Origin: Maribacter luteus
Lineage (GTDB): Bacteria > Bacteroidota > Bacteroidia > Flavobacteriales > Flavobacteriaceae
Reading direction: 5' to 3'
Assembly: GCF_009674825.1 (NCBI RefSeq)
Contig: NZ_WKJH01000001.1
Coordinates: 620,001-684,000 of the forward strand
Length of the DNA stretch: 64,000 nt
The notes under the pieces are model-generated. The model was not told where the DNA came from and did not search any database. It saw only the letters and a program-made list of their open reading frames with translations. The position numbers and the translations under genes are program-made. Each line of letters begins with the position of its first letter. Position 1 is the stretch's first letter. Positions 33,719 to 43,077 of the stretch are shown here, piece by piece.

Positions 33719-36472
33719 ATGCTTAGCTTTTTAGAACAAGTTTTAACCTCCATTTACAAAGAACGAGGTTCCTTTGAAAACATCGTCTTTGTACTTCCCA
33801 GCAAAAGGTCTGGATCCTATTTAAAAAAAGGGATTTCCAAAATTACGGATAAACCCATATTCACCCCTGAAATATACAGTATTGAAGAGTTTATAGGAAA
33901 AATATCCGGCCTTGAAACCGCTACGAACACCCAACAACTATTCGACCTTTACTATACATATCTAGAACAAACAGAAAACAATCAGGAAAATTTTGTTGAT
34001 TTTGCTAAATGGGGTCAAACCCTGTTACAGGACTTCAATGAAATAGACAGATACCTTATTGATTCTGAAAAATTATTTGCGAACCTTTCTGCCATCCAAG
34101 AAATAAACCATTGGTATGTTTCCGCAGAAAAAACAGATATGGTCCGGAATTACATTGATTTTTGGAACAAACTCGAAAACCTCTACAATAGATTTAACTT
34201 TAGGCTAATTCAAAAAGGTTTTGGTCACCAAGGACTTGTTTATCGAAAGGCTTACGAAAACCTTGATTCATATACAGAAAACCATAAGAACAAACATCAT
34301 GTTTTTATTGGTTTCAATGCCTTGAATACCGCTGAAAGTGCCATAATACAACGTATCCTGGCCGCAAATAATGCCGATATTTATTGGGATTTAGATGCAT
34401 ATTTTCTCAATGATCCAATACATGATGCGGGTTTATTCGTGAGAAGCCATCATAAAACTTGGCCTTATTTAAAGAAAAATGGACTTAAAGGCATTTCAAC
34501 AACATTCACACAAGAAAAACAAATTGAGGTTATCGGCGTTCCCAAAAGTATTTCCCAAGCAAAATATGTTGGCACGTTATTAAAACAAATCGCTACAGAA
34601 CAAAACGGAATTTTGAAAAGAACCGCAGTTGTACTGAACGATGAATCACTACTAAATCCATTATTGAATTCAATACCCACTGAACTTGATAAGGTGAATA
34701 TTACCATGGGCTTCCCCTTGAACAAAACCTCATTTGAGAGTTTTTTCAATCAATTTATAGAACTTTATGTTCACAAACAGCCCAACGGTTGGTATTATAA
34801 AAACATCCTGTCTTTTTTATCCCATCCGTATACCGATCTATTGTTAACCCATAATGAGATTTCTTACGCCCGAGTCATCACACAAACAACTACATCTCAG
34901 AACCTTACTTTTCTAACGAAAAACAAATTACGATCAATTATAAGTTCCGAAAACATCCCTTTAGATACATTGTTTTTAGAGCCTATTCCCTCTCCCACAT
35001 ATTTAGTGGAATGTATTTTGAATTTGATTTCTATTCTGAAATCGAAACTCCAAGCTTTGGGCAATTCACTGGCTTTGGAAGAATTGTTCAGATTCTATGG
35101 CATTTTCAATCAAATCACGACTATCCTCAAAGAGCATAAGTTTATAAATGACCAAAAATCTTTCCACACCTTATTTAAAGAACTCGTTTCAATGGAAACG
35201 TTGGATTTTAAAGGAGATCCAATCGAAGGACTACAGATCATGGGAATGTTGGAAAGTAGGAATTTAGATTTTGAGACGGTAATCCTAACATCGGTAAACG
35301 AAGGTATATTACCGGCTGGAAAATCGAACAATTCTTTCATTCCTTTTGATTTGAAAAGGAATTTCGGTCTTCCGACCTTCAAAGAAAAAGATGCCGTTTA
35401 CACCTATCATTTCTATCGCCTTTTGCAGCGTGCCAAAAACATCTATCTCATATACAACACCGAACCCGATGTCCTGGAAGGAGGGGAAAGAAGTCGCCTT
35501 ATCACACAACTATTGACCGATGATACCTTAAAGAAAAATATAACAGAATTCATTGCCGTCCCCGAAATCAAGGTTACTCCCAAAAAAGAGATAGCGGTCG
35601 ATAAGGATGGTGCTTTATTGCAGTTAATAAAAGAACATGCCGCTAAAGGATTCTCGCCATCATCATTAAGTAATTATGTTAGGAACCCGTTGGATTTTTA
35701 CAAACAAAACCTGCTTAGAATCAACGACTTGCAAGAAGTCGAAGAAACCGTCGCAGCCAACACTTTCGGCACCATAATCCATGACACCTTAGAAGACCTC
35801 TATAAGCCACTGGTAGGTAAATATCTGAACAAAGAGGTACTGGTAAACATGAAGGGAAATATAGAAAAACTGGTTAAACACCATTTTAATAAGTCCTATT
35901 CATCTATTTCAATGTTGCGGGGTAAAAATCTAATCGCTTATAATGTCATCCTAAAATATGTACGATCGTTTATAGATCATGAAATTCGTGAAAGTAAAAA
36001 ACACCAAATCAAAATCCTAGGTTTGGAAAAAAAGATGACAATTGACGTAAGTTATCCTGAAGTGGGTTTTCCCGTGAAACTCACTGGAAAATTAGATAGA
36101 ATAGATGAAATTGACGGAATACTTCGAATCATTGACTATAAATCAGGAAAAGTATTACCCAGCCAAGTTGCGATATTCGACTGGGCGCTACTTACTGAAG
36201 ATTATAAATATAGTAAAGCTTTTCAACTGCTTTGCTATGCGCTAATGTACACTGAAAACAAGCCAGTAAACCAACTTGAAGCCGGCATCATCTCCTTTAA
36301 GAACCTAAGTGCGGGGTTATTAAGTTTTGGCATCAAGGAAAGTGAAAAAAGCAGGTCCAAGCCCAACAAATCTATAACCCAAGAAACCCTATCCCTGTTC
36401 TCTACAGAGCTAAAAAGGCTCATTCTTGAAATTTGCAATCCCAATGTTCCTTTTATTGAAAAAGAAGTTTGA
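33719..36472 (+). CDS. AddB-like PD-(D/E)XK nuclease subunit
   Basis: 917 residues. The N-terminus VFVLPSKRSGSYLKKGI is the AddB-type degenerate helicase opening, and the middle has ESRNLDFETVILTSVNEGILP, like inactive UvrD motifs. The C-terminal nuclease shows SPSSLSNYVRNPLDFYKQ, LTGKLDRIDEIDG, RIIDYKSGKV and QLLCYALMY. The Cys ligands of the AddB iron-sulfur cluster are not visible. It should pair with the AddA-like protein encoded upstream, from which kbl and the OmpA gene separate it. Start ATG at 33719; the stop lies one base from that of the convergent SDR. Confidence 0.85.
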   Translation: MLSFLEQVLTSIYKERGSFENIVFVLPSKRSGSYLKKGISKITDKPIFTPEIYSIEEFIGKISGLETATNTQQLFDLYYTYLEQTENNQENFVDFAKWGQTLLQDFNEIDRYLIDSEKLFANLSAIQEINHWYVSAEKTDMVRNYIDFWNKLENLYNRFNFRLIQKGFGHQGLVYRKAYENLDSYTENHKNKHHVFIGFNALNTAESAIIQRILAANNADIYWDLDAYFLNDPIHDAGLFVRSHHKTWPYLKKNGLKGISTTFTQEKQIEVIGVPKSISQAKYVGTLLKQIATEQNGILKRTAVVLNDESLLNPLLNSIPTELDKVNITMGFPLNKTSFESFFNQFIELYVHKQPNGWYYKNILSFLSHPYTDLLLTHNEISYARVITQTTTSQNLTFLTKNKLRSIISSENIPLDTLFLEPIPSPTYLVECILNLISILKSKLQALGNSLALEELFRFYGIFNQITTILKEHKFINDQKSFHTLFKELVSMETLDFKGDPIEGLQIMGMLESRNLDFETVILTSVNEGILPAGKSNNSFIPFDLKRNFGLPTFKEKDAVYTYHFYRLLQRAKNIYLIYNTEPDVLEGGERSRLITQLLTDDTLKKNITEFIAVPEIKVTPKKEIAVDKDGALLQLIKEHAAKGFSPSSLSNYVRNPLDFYKQNLLRINDLQEVEETVAANTFGTIIHDTLEDLYKPLVGKYLNKEVLVNMKGNIEKLVKHHFNKSYSSISMLRGKNLIAYNVILKYVRSFIDHEIRESKKHQIKILGLEKKMTIDVSYPEVGFPVKLTGKLDRIDEIDGILRIIDYKSGKVLPSQVAIFDWALLTEDYKYSKAFQLLCYALMYTENKPVNQLEAGIISFKNLSAGLLSFGIKESEKSRSKPNKSITQETLSLFSTELKRLILEICNPNVPFIEKEV

Positions 36473-36473
36473 C

Positions 36474-37187
36474 TTATTTTTTATCCGGTCTTGTTGGCCT
36501 AACCTCAATTTTACTGGGTAACGTACGTGGATGCATTTTCAATAAATCCAAAACCAATTCACCGATATCCTCAGGCTGTATTTTCCAAGCATCCTTTTCA
36601 GACGGCTCATTATTGTTGAAATGTGTGGCCACAGAACCCGGCATTATCGTGGAAACCTTGATATCATACTTACGCAGATCTAGCATTACCGCTTGTGTAA
36701 AGCCCACAACACCAAATTTTGTTGCATTATAACCGGCACCATTGGCAAAGAAATTCGTTCCTGCCAAACTAGCCAAGGTCATGTAATAACCTTTTGACAC
36801 CTTTAAAGCCTCTACTGAAGCTTTTAGGGTGTGAAATACACCCGTTAGGTTAGTATTTATCATACTACCCCACTGATCCTCGGTTAATTCATCTACCGGC
36901 GCGAAATGACCTACGCCGGCATTGGCCAAAACCACATCCAGTTGACCCCACTTATCCAATATTTCTTTAACGGCCAATTCCTCATCACCTAAATTAACCA
37001 CATTCGATTGTAATGCTAAAACTTGGTCACTATCGCCCAATTGTGCTGCGGCGGCTTTTACCGTAGCAATATCCCTACCACTGATGGCCACTCTCATTCC
37101 GGCCCCCAAAAGAGTTTTGGCAACACTAAACCCAATACCCTTTGATCCCCCAGTGATATAAGCTACTTTTCTTTCTAAATTAGACAT
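36474..37187 (-). CDS. Short-chain dehydrogenase/reductase
   Basis: 237 residues, a classical SDR. The cofactor motif is TGGSKGIGFSVAKTL (from residue 12), NAGVGHFAP is the NAG motif, and the catalytic Ser, Tyr and Lys lie in TLASLAGTNFFANGAGYNATKFG. An Arg/Asp-poor ISGRDIATV after strand 2 (Gly-Arg) suggests NADPH preference. The substrate is unknown; sepiapterin reductase-like or 3-ketoacyl-type names would be guesses. The gene is convergent with the AddB-like gene. Confidence 0.93.
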   Translation of the reverse strand: MSNLERKVAYITGGSKGIGFSVAKTLLGAGMRVAISGRDIATVKAAAAQLGDSDQVLALQSNVVNLGDEELAVKEILDKWGQLDVVLANAGVGHFAPVDELTEDQWGSMINTNLTGVFHTLKASVEALKVSKGYYMTLASLAGTNFFANGAGYNATKFGVVGFTQAVMLDLRKYDIKVSTIMPGSVATHFNNNEPSEKDAWKIQPEDIGELVLDLLKMHPRTLPSKIEVRPTRPDKK

Positions 37188-37282
37188 ATTTTCTATTTAT
37201 TATTTAAACCTTTTTAAAGAAAACGAATATACAATTTTGATACTTGAACAAAAAGTATTTCCTTTGACGTTCGATTAGCCAC

Positions 37283-37357
<75 letters not shown>

Positions 37358-37391
37358 ATTCAAGTGCACTAATTCCTGCACTTAAAAATCT

Positions 37392-37422
37392 AAACCGCCA
37401 AGCTTGCTTGAGCGGTTTTTTT
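37392..37422 (+). terminator. Terminator after tRNA-Ala
   Basis: AAACCGC-CAAG pairs with CTTG-(A)-GCGGTTT, then a T-tract. A second short hairpin, AAGTGCA/TGCACTT at 37362-37383, lies between it and the tRNA. Confidence 0.8.
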
Positions 37423-37742
37423 ATGTAGTCCGTTTTCATGGTTCAATTATGGGTAAATACTGAATAGGGCAACTATGCCCTAAGACTATAATAAGCTGAA
37501 ATCGCCATTTTCCAATGCCAAATAATACACGCTTCATTTTATAGCCCCATTCTTACCTTTAGCCCCATCTTCAGGAAAAGAAAACTTCATTATATAACTT
37601 CTATCGAACTCAAAAAGCCCGTTCTATCGAAACTGGGCTAATATTGATAACATATTATCCATGAGTTAAATAAACAATGTAAAATAAGATAATTCTTATA
37701 AAAAAATGTTATATTCAAACTTAATATACCTATTTTCGCTGC
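37423..37742. other. Gap between tRNA-Ala and nrfH
   Basis: 320 bases without a supported gene. There is an imperfect stem AGCCCGTT/AAC-T-GGGCT at about 37615-37639 and an AT-rich stretch before nrfH. TATTTTCG, ending 5 bases before the nrfH GTG, resembles a -7 element but would leave an almost absent leader. No clear CRP/FNR palindrome was found. Confidence 0.5.
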
Positions 37743-38345
37743 GTGAAATTTAAATCTAACTTTCTTCCCAAAAAGGGTTCTCCGATACGATCCTTTGCTG
37801 TTTTTTCCATAGCGGCAATTATCGGTATTGGTTTTTTTATGATGAAAGAAGGTGAAGTGCTTTCATATATGTCGGATAATCCCCAAGCATGTGTCAATTG
37901 TCACGTTATGACCCCCGTATATAATAGTTGGATGCATAGTTCACACCGCGAATGGGCTTCATGTAATGGCTGTCATGTTCCCCAGGACAATTTTGTGAAC
38001 GCCTATTATTTTAAGGCAATGGACGGCCTATATCATGCATCTGTATTTACAGCCAGAGCTGAACCTGAAGTTATTTTCATGAGGGAAGGGTCACAAGAAG
38101 TTGTGCAAAATAACTGTATACGTTGCCATGTTCAACAGGTGACACAAACAAAATACAGTGGTTTTATTGAAGATCATCAAGAAAATAGAACCTCACGTAA
38201 ATGTTGGAGCTGTCATAAGGAAGTACCTCATGGCCGAATCCACGGAATGTCAACAGTCAAATATAATATAGCCCCTTTACCCACCGACCAAGAAGAAATG
38301 GTTATACCATCTTGGTTAGAAAAAGAAATGGCAGCTACTAAATAA
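37743..38345 (+). CDS. nrfH: Cytochrome c nitrite reductase small subunit (quinol-oxidising tetrahaem)
   Basis: 200 residues. An N-terminal membrane anchor (about 17-34) is followed by four CxxCH haem sites: Cys50-His54, Cys74-His78, Cys125-His129 and Cys154-His158. This is the NapC/NirT/NrfH layout, at the length of NrfH. It takes electrons from menaquinol at the periplasmic face and hands them to NrfA, encoded 7 bases downstream. The start is a GTG. Assembly needs the CcsBA protein encoded after nrfA. Confidence 0.96.
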   Translation: MKFKSNFLPKKGSPIRSFAVFSIAAIIGIGFFMMKEGEVLSYMSDNPQACVNCHVMTPVYNSWMHSSHREWASCNGCHVPQDNFVNAYYFKAMDGLYHASVFTARAEPEVIFMREGSQEVVQNNCIRCHVQQVTQTKYSGFIEDHQENRTSRKCWSCHKEVPHGRIHGMSTVKYNIAPLPTDQEEMVIPSWLEKEMAATK

Positions 38346-38352
38346 CAACCTT

Positions 38353-39849
38353 ATGAAAAACAAAGTTCTATTTGTGGTAACAATTATAGTCGTCTTTTTA
38401 TTGGGACTACTTGCCTCAAGCATAATCAACAGAAAGAGTGAAGCTAAATACCAATATGTTCCTCAAGTGGATATTGGGGAAAATGAACCTCGTAACGAGG
38501 AATGGGGAAAAAACTACCCTAGGGAATACCAATCTTGGTTACAGACATCCGAAACTTCATTTGCATCTTTCCAAGGTGGTTCGGCCATGCGTGATGTACT
38601 TGAAGAGGACCCACGGTTAGTTGTTTTATTTGCCGGATATGGATTTTCCAAAGATTATAACCAAGGACGGGGTCACTACTATGCCATAGAGGATATTCGA
38701 AATACATTACGTACCGGAGGTCCTAAAGGTGAAGGGGATGGACCCATGCCGGCCACTTGCTGGACCTGTAAGAGTCCTGATGTTCCCCGTTTAATGAACG
38801 AGAAAGGAATTGCAGAATTTTATGATGGGAAATGGGCAGATAAAGGAGCTGAAATAGTAAATCCCATAGGCTGTGCAGATTGTCATGATCCAAATAACAT
38901 GAAGTTGCGAATTACACGACCTGCACTTGTCGAAGCTTTTGATGCCATGGGTAAGGACATCAACAAAGCCACCCACCAAGAAATGCGTTCCTTGGTGTGT
39001 GCCCAATGCCACGTTGAGTATTATTTCGACAAGAAAAAACCTGGAAATGAAGGAACTCCGTATCTAACTTTCCCTTGGAAAAATGGTATGGATGTTGAAT
39101 CTATGGAAGCCTATTATGATGAAATGGAATTCTCCGATTGGACCCACCAAATAAGTAAAACCCCAATGTTGAAGGCGCAACATCCTGGTTACGAAACCTA
39201 TTTGACCGGTGTACATGCGGATCGAGGTGTTTCATGTGCAGATTGTCATATGCCTTACAAAAGTGAAGGAGGACAAAAATTCACCGATCACCATTTACAA
39301 TCACCTTTGAACAATGTTGCAAATTCATGTCAAGTATGTCACAGACAAGAGGCTGATAAATTGCGTGCCAATGTTTATGAGCGCCAAAAGAAAGCAACTG
39401 AAAACAGATTGAAATTAGAAGACCTTTTGGTTAAATCCCATATTGAAGCAGGTAAAGCCTGGGAATTAGGCGCCACGGAAGAACAAATGAAACCTATCCT
39501 AACGGATATTCGTCATGCCCAATGGCGTTGGGATTACGCTGCCGCATCGCACGGGGCATCTTTCCATTCTCCGGTAGAAACTGCCAGGGTTTTAGGTGGA
39601 GGACTAAATATAGCCCAAGAAGCCCGTGTAAAATTAGCTAGGTTATTGGCCACTTTAGGTTTTAACCAAGAAGTACCCATGCCCGACATTGCTTCCAAGG
39701 AAAAAGCCCAGGAATTTATTGGTCTGGATATGGAAAAACTTATCAAGGAAAAAGAAGAATTCAAAACCAATTTACTTCCCAAATGGCTTGAAGAAGCTAA
39801 GGCCCGTGAAGATAAAATGGATTCCAAAGCCGTGAGTATGAACGATTAG
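38353..39849 (+). CDS. nrfA: Ammonia-forming cytochrome c nitrite reductase
   Basis: 498 residues. A signal-anchor (about 5-25) is followed by five haem sites: the special catalytic CWTCK (136-140) with Lys as axial ligand, then CADCH (174), CAQCH (216), CADCH (295) and CQVCH (326). This is the NrfA pattern, and the CWTCK site normally needs dedicated haem lyase activity. It reduces nitrite to ammonium with six electrons in the periplasm. It lies directly after nrfH and 51 bases before ccsBA, so the three form one operon. Confidence 0.98.
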   Translation: MKNKVLFVVTIIVVFLLGLLASSIINRKSEAKYQYVPQVDIGENEPRNEEWGKNYPREYQSWLQTSETSFASFQGGSAMRDVLEEDPRLVVLFAGYGFSKDYNQGRGHYYAIEDIRNTLRTGGPKGEGDGPMPATCWTCKSPDVPRLMNEKGIAEFYDGKWADKGAEIVNPIGCADCHDPNNMKLRITRPALVEAFDAMGKDINKATHQEMRSLVCAQCHVEYYFDKKKPGNEGTPYLTFPWKNGMDVESMEAYYDEMEFSDWTHQISKTPMLKAQHPGYETYLTGVHADRGVSCADCHMPYKSEGGQKFTDHHLQSPLNNVANSCQVCHRQEADKLRANVYERQKKATENRLKLEDLLVKSHIEAGKAWELGATEEQMKPILTDIRHAQWRWDYAAASHGASFHSPVETARVLGGGLNIAQEARVKLARLLATLGFNQEVPMPDIASKEKAQEFIGLDMEKLIKEKEEFKTNLLPKWLEEAKAREDKMDSKAVSMND

Positions 39850-39900
39850 TAGTCGATTTAAAAACCTATTTCTAAGGGCTTTTAAAGCCGAAAACTTTTC

Positions 39901-42900
39901 ATGAAGATATTCTATCGTATTTTTTCCTCACCAATATTGGCGCTGGTCTTGTTATTGGCATTTGCAATAGCAATGGGAGCCGCTACTTTCATAGAAAACG
40001 ATTTTGGTACTGCCACAGCTTGGATAAAAGTATACGATTCTACATGGTTTGAGTTGGTAATGATCGGTTTGGGTCTTTGTTTTGCAGCCAATATTTATAA
40101 GTATAGACTTTGGCGCAAAGAAAAATGGGCTATCCTACTTTTTCACATCGCTTTTATCATCATCCTTATAGGAGCCGGAATTACACGCTACTATTCATAT
40201 GGTGGTATAATGCGTATTCGTGAAGGAAAATCTTCAAGTACCATTATTTCGGATAAAAATTATCTGCAGGTACATATTACCGATGGAAAACAAACCAAAC
40301 ACCTTAAACAGGAACTAAACTTTTCTCCCCTTAGTGATAATGATTTTTCCATTTCTACGGATTTTAATGCCAACCCCATAAAAATTTCGCATAAGAGATT
40401 CGTAGCAGATGCCACCCCTGAAATAGTTGACGACCCAGAAAAAGGTGTCCCTTTACTGCAAATGGTAGTTACATCAGGGAACGGCAGGGAAACCGTTTTC
40501 CTTGAAAAAGGGGAAATAGAGGAAATTGGAAGTCATAAACACAAAATAGGTTTTGAGGCCGAAGGAGCCGATGTAATAAACCTCATAGAGAAAGATGGTG
40601 ATTTTGAGATTTTTTCACCCCACTCCCTCGACTTTTTTATAATGGCCGATCAAACGGCCGGGGTCATTAAAGGAGACACCCTGCAACCCATGACCTTACG
40701 TACTCTTTATCGTTCAGGGGATCTTTCTTTTGTTCCCTTGTCATTCCACGAGTCCGGTAGCATAGAGATAGTTAGTACATCAGAAAAACCAAAAGACAAC
40801 GACAAAGTAAAAGATGATGCCTTGCTTTTGAACGTTCAGGTAAATAATGAACTGGAAGAAATAACCTTACTTTATCGTGAGGGCTTTTTACCAACAACCC
40901 ATGAAATAAATGTTGATGGAGTCAACCTAAGATTCTCCTATGGCGCAATGCCCATTGAGATACCGTTTAAAGTTCAATTAAACGATTTTCAATTAGAACG
41001 CTACCCAGGTTCTGAAAGTCCGTCAGCATATGCAAGTGAAGTAACGGTATTGGATGGGGAAACTAAAATGCCCTTCCGAATCTTTATGAACAATGTTCTG
41101 GATCATGGCGGCTACAGGTTTTATCAAGCAAGTTATGATACGGATGAAAAAGGCACGGTATTATCGGTAAATCATGATGTGTTGGGTACAAATGTGACCT
41201 ATCTGGGCTACTTTTTAATGATGATAGGCATGTTCTTCACCCTTTTCGGAAAGAGTTCCCATTTTACGGTAATCAACAAAAAACTGAAAAAACTGAAAAA
41301 CAAGAAAACTGTTGTTGTGCTATTTCTATTCGGCTTAATGAACCTTGGCCTTCATGCTCAGCAAACCAACGATACCATTTCGATTCCTGAACTTGTTGCC
41401 CATCAAGAAATCGACAAACAACATGCAGCACTTTTTGGCCGATTAATGGTCCAGGATTTAGACGGTCGTATAAAGCCCATTAATACCCTTGCCTCTGAAT
41501 TTTTGCGTAAAGTATCACGTAAACCATATTTCAAGTTCGAGGAAGATGGCAAAACTATACATTTGAATGCCAATCAGGTATTTCTTGCCATGCATGTTTC
41601 ACCTGGGGCGTGGCAACAGATTCCGATAATAAAAATTGATACAAAGAAAGGCGGAGGATTTTTTGATGCCCTAAAAATTACCGATGATGGTTTGATCTCA
41701 TTTGATGACTTGATCAACCCCAGTGGTGATTACGTGTTGTCAAAGGTAGCGGAAGAGGCCAATGCCAAGAAACCTGCCGAACATTCCGAATTTGACAAGG
41801 AAGTACTTAAAGTAGATGAGCGCTTTAATATACTGTTCAATATTTTTTCAGGGAATTATCTAAAAATTTATCCCAATAGTCTGGATGCAAATGATACTTG
41901 GTTTAGTTATACCCATCATTTTAAGGATTTTCCTCCCGAAGACGGTCGTTTTGCCCAGACCATAACACCTTCCTATTTTAATGATGTAGCAGATAAAAAT
42001 TGGGCTGCGGCAACGGAGAAATTATCTTATATAAATACATATCAAAGTACTTTGGGGGCCAAGATTATACCCAGCAGCCAACGTGTGGAGGCAGAATTAT
42101 GGTATAATGAAATGAACCTGAACTTTTGGTTATTCCAAGTCTTTTTTACCATTGGTTTTATTTTACTGGCACTGGCTTTGGCCAAAATATTCGTACAGAA
42201 ACGATTTATGGATGTTTTATGGAACATCCTTATTATACTCTCATTAATCAGTTTTTTGGTTTTTACAGGGAACATAATCCTTCGGTGGTATGTCGCCCAA
42301 CATGCTCCGTGGAGTAATGGCTATGAAATGCTCATTTTCGTTGCTTGGGTATTGATGCTCTGTGGGTTATTGACATTTCGTAAATCTGATTTTGCGTTAC
42401 CCCTTGCTACGCTCTTTACAGGTTCATTGCTATTCGTAAGTTACTTGGATTGGTTAAGTCCTGAAATCACGAATTTGATGCCAGTGCTCAAATCTTTTTG
42501 GCTTAAAGTTCATGTAGCGACCATCGTGAGTAGTTATGCACCCTTGGCATTATCCTTTATTCTCGGTTTCATGGTTTTGATCTTAATGATAATAGAAACC
42601 AAAAAATCCCATGAAGCAATAAGTATCCGAATCAAAGAATTGACCTATATCAACGAAATTTCAATGACAATCGGTGTGTTCGTCCTTTCTGTGGGAACGT
42701 TTCTTGGAGGTATCTGGGCCAATGAGTCCTGGGGTCGCTATTGGGCATGGGATCCCAAAGAAACATGGGCATTAATTTCAATTATCATCTATGCCATTGT
42801 ACTGCATCTTCGGTTTGTACCGGCATTAAAAAGCCGCTACGTATTGAATACTGCAAGTGTTTTTGCCTTTGGATCTATAATAATGACATCTTTCGGAGTA

Positions 42901-43050
42901 AACTATTATTTGTCGGGGTTACATAGCTATGCCGCTGGAGACCCATTACCCATTCCTAAATTCATTTATGTATTGATTGCTATTGTTGTGGTCACATCCA
43001 TAATTGCTTTCATTAGGATGCGCCACAACAAAAAACAGTTTTCTAATTAG
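39901..43050 (+). CDS. ccsA: Cytochrome c biogenesis protein CcsBA (ResB-ResC fusion)
   Basis: 1049 residues, with both halves of the system II haem lyase in one chain. The N-terminal CcsB/ResB part has helices at about 10-30, 45-65 and 75-95, a large periplasmic section and a helix near 440. The C-terminal CcsA/ResC part (about 735-1045) has many helices and the haem-handling tryptophan-rich WGRYWAWDPKETWAL at residues 943-957. It exports haem and attaches it to CxxCH cysteines. Its place after nrfHA suggests it serves, or is tuned to, the CWTCK site, though it may serve all c-type cytochromes. Confidence 0.95.
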   Translation: MKIFYRIFSSPILALVLLLAFAIAMGAATFIENDFGTATAWIKVYDSTWFELVMIGLGLCFAANIYKYRLWRKEKWAILLFHIAFIIILIGAGITRYYSYGGIMRIREGKSSSTIISDKNYLQVHITDGKQTKHLKQELNFSPLSDNDFSISTDFNANPIKISHKRFVADATPEIVDDPEKGVPLLQMVVTSGNGRETVFLEKGEIEEIGSHKHKIGFEAEGADVINLIEKDGDFEIFSPHSLDFFIMADQTAGVIKGDTLQPMTLRTLYRSGDLSFVPLSFHESGSIEIVSTSEKPKDNDKVKDDALLLNVQVNNELEEITLLYREGFLPTTHEINVDGVNLRFSYGAMPIEIPFKVQLNDFQLERYPGSESPSAYASEVTVLDGETKMPFRIFMNNVLDHGGYRFYQASYDTDEKGTVLSVNHDVLGTNVTYLGYFLMMIGMFFTLFGKSSHFTVINKKLKKLKNKKTVVVLFLFGLMNLGLHAQQTNDTISIPELVAHQEIDKQHAALFGRLMVQDLDGRIKPINTLASEFLRKVSRKPYFKFEEDGKTIHLNANQVFLAMHVSPGAWQQIPIIKIDTKKGGGFFDALKITDDGLISFDDLINPSGDYVLSKVAEEANAKKPAEHSEFDKEVLKVDERFNILFNIFSGNYLKIYPNSLDANDTWFSYTHHFKDFPPEDGRFAQTITPSYFNDVADKNWAAATEKLSYINTYQSTLGAKIIPSSQRVEAELWYNEMNLNFWLFQVFFTIGFILLALALAKIFVQKRFMDVLWNILIILSLISFLVFTGNIILRWYVAQHAPWSNGYEMLIFVAWVLMLCGLLTFRKSDFALPLATLFTGSLLFVSYLDWLSPEITNLMPVLKSFWLKVHVATIVSSYAPLALSFILGFMVLILMIIETKKSHEAISIRIKELTYINEISMTIGVFVLSVGTFLGGIWANESWGRYWAWDPKETWALISIIIYAIVLHLRFVPALKSRYVLNTASVFAFGSIIMTSFGVNYYLSGLHSYAAGDPLPIPKFIYVLIAIVVVTSIIAFIRMRHNKKQFSN

Positions 43051-43077
43051 AGTGTCGAGTGTCCGAACTCAACAATA

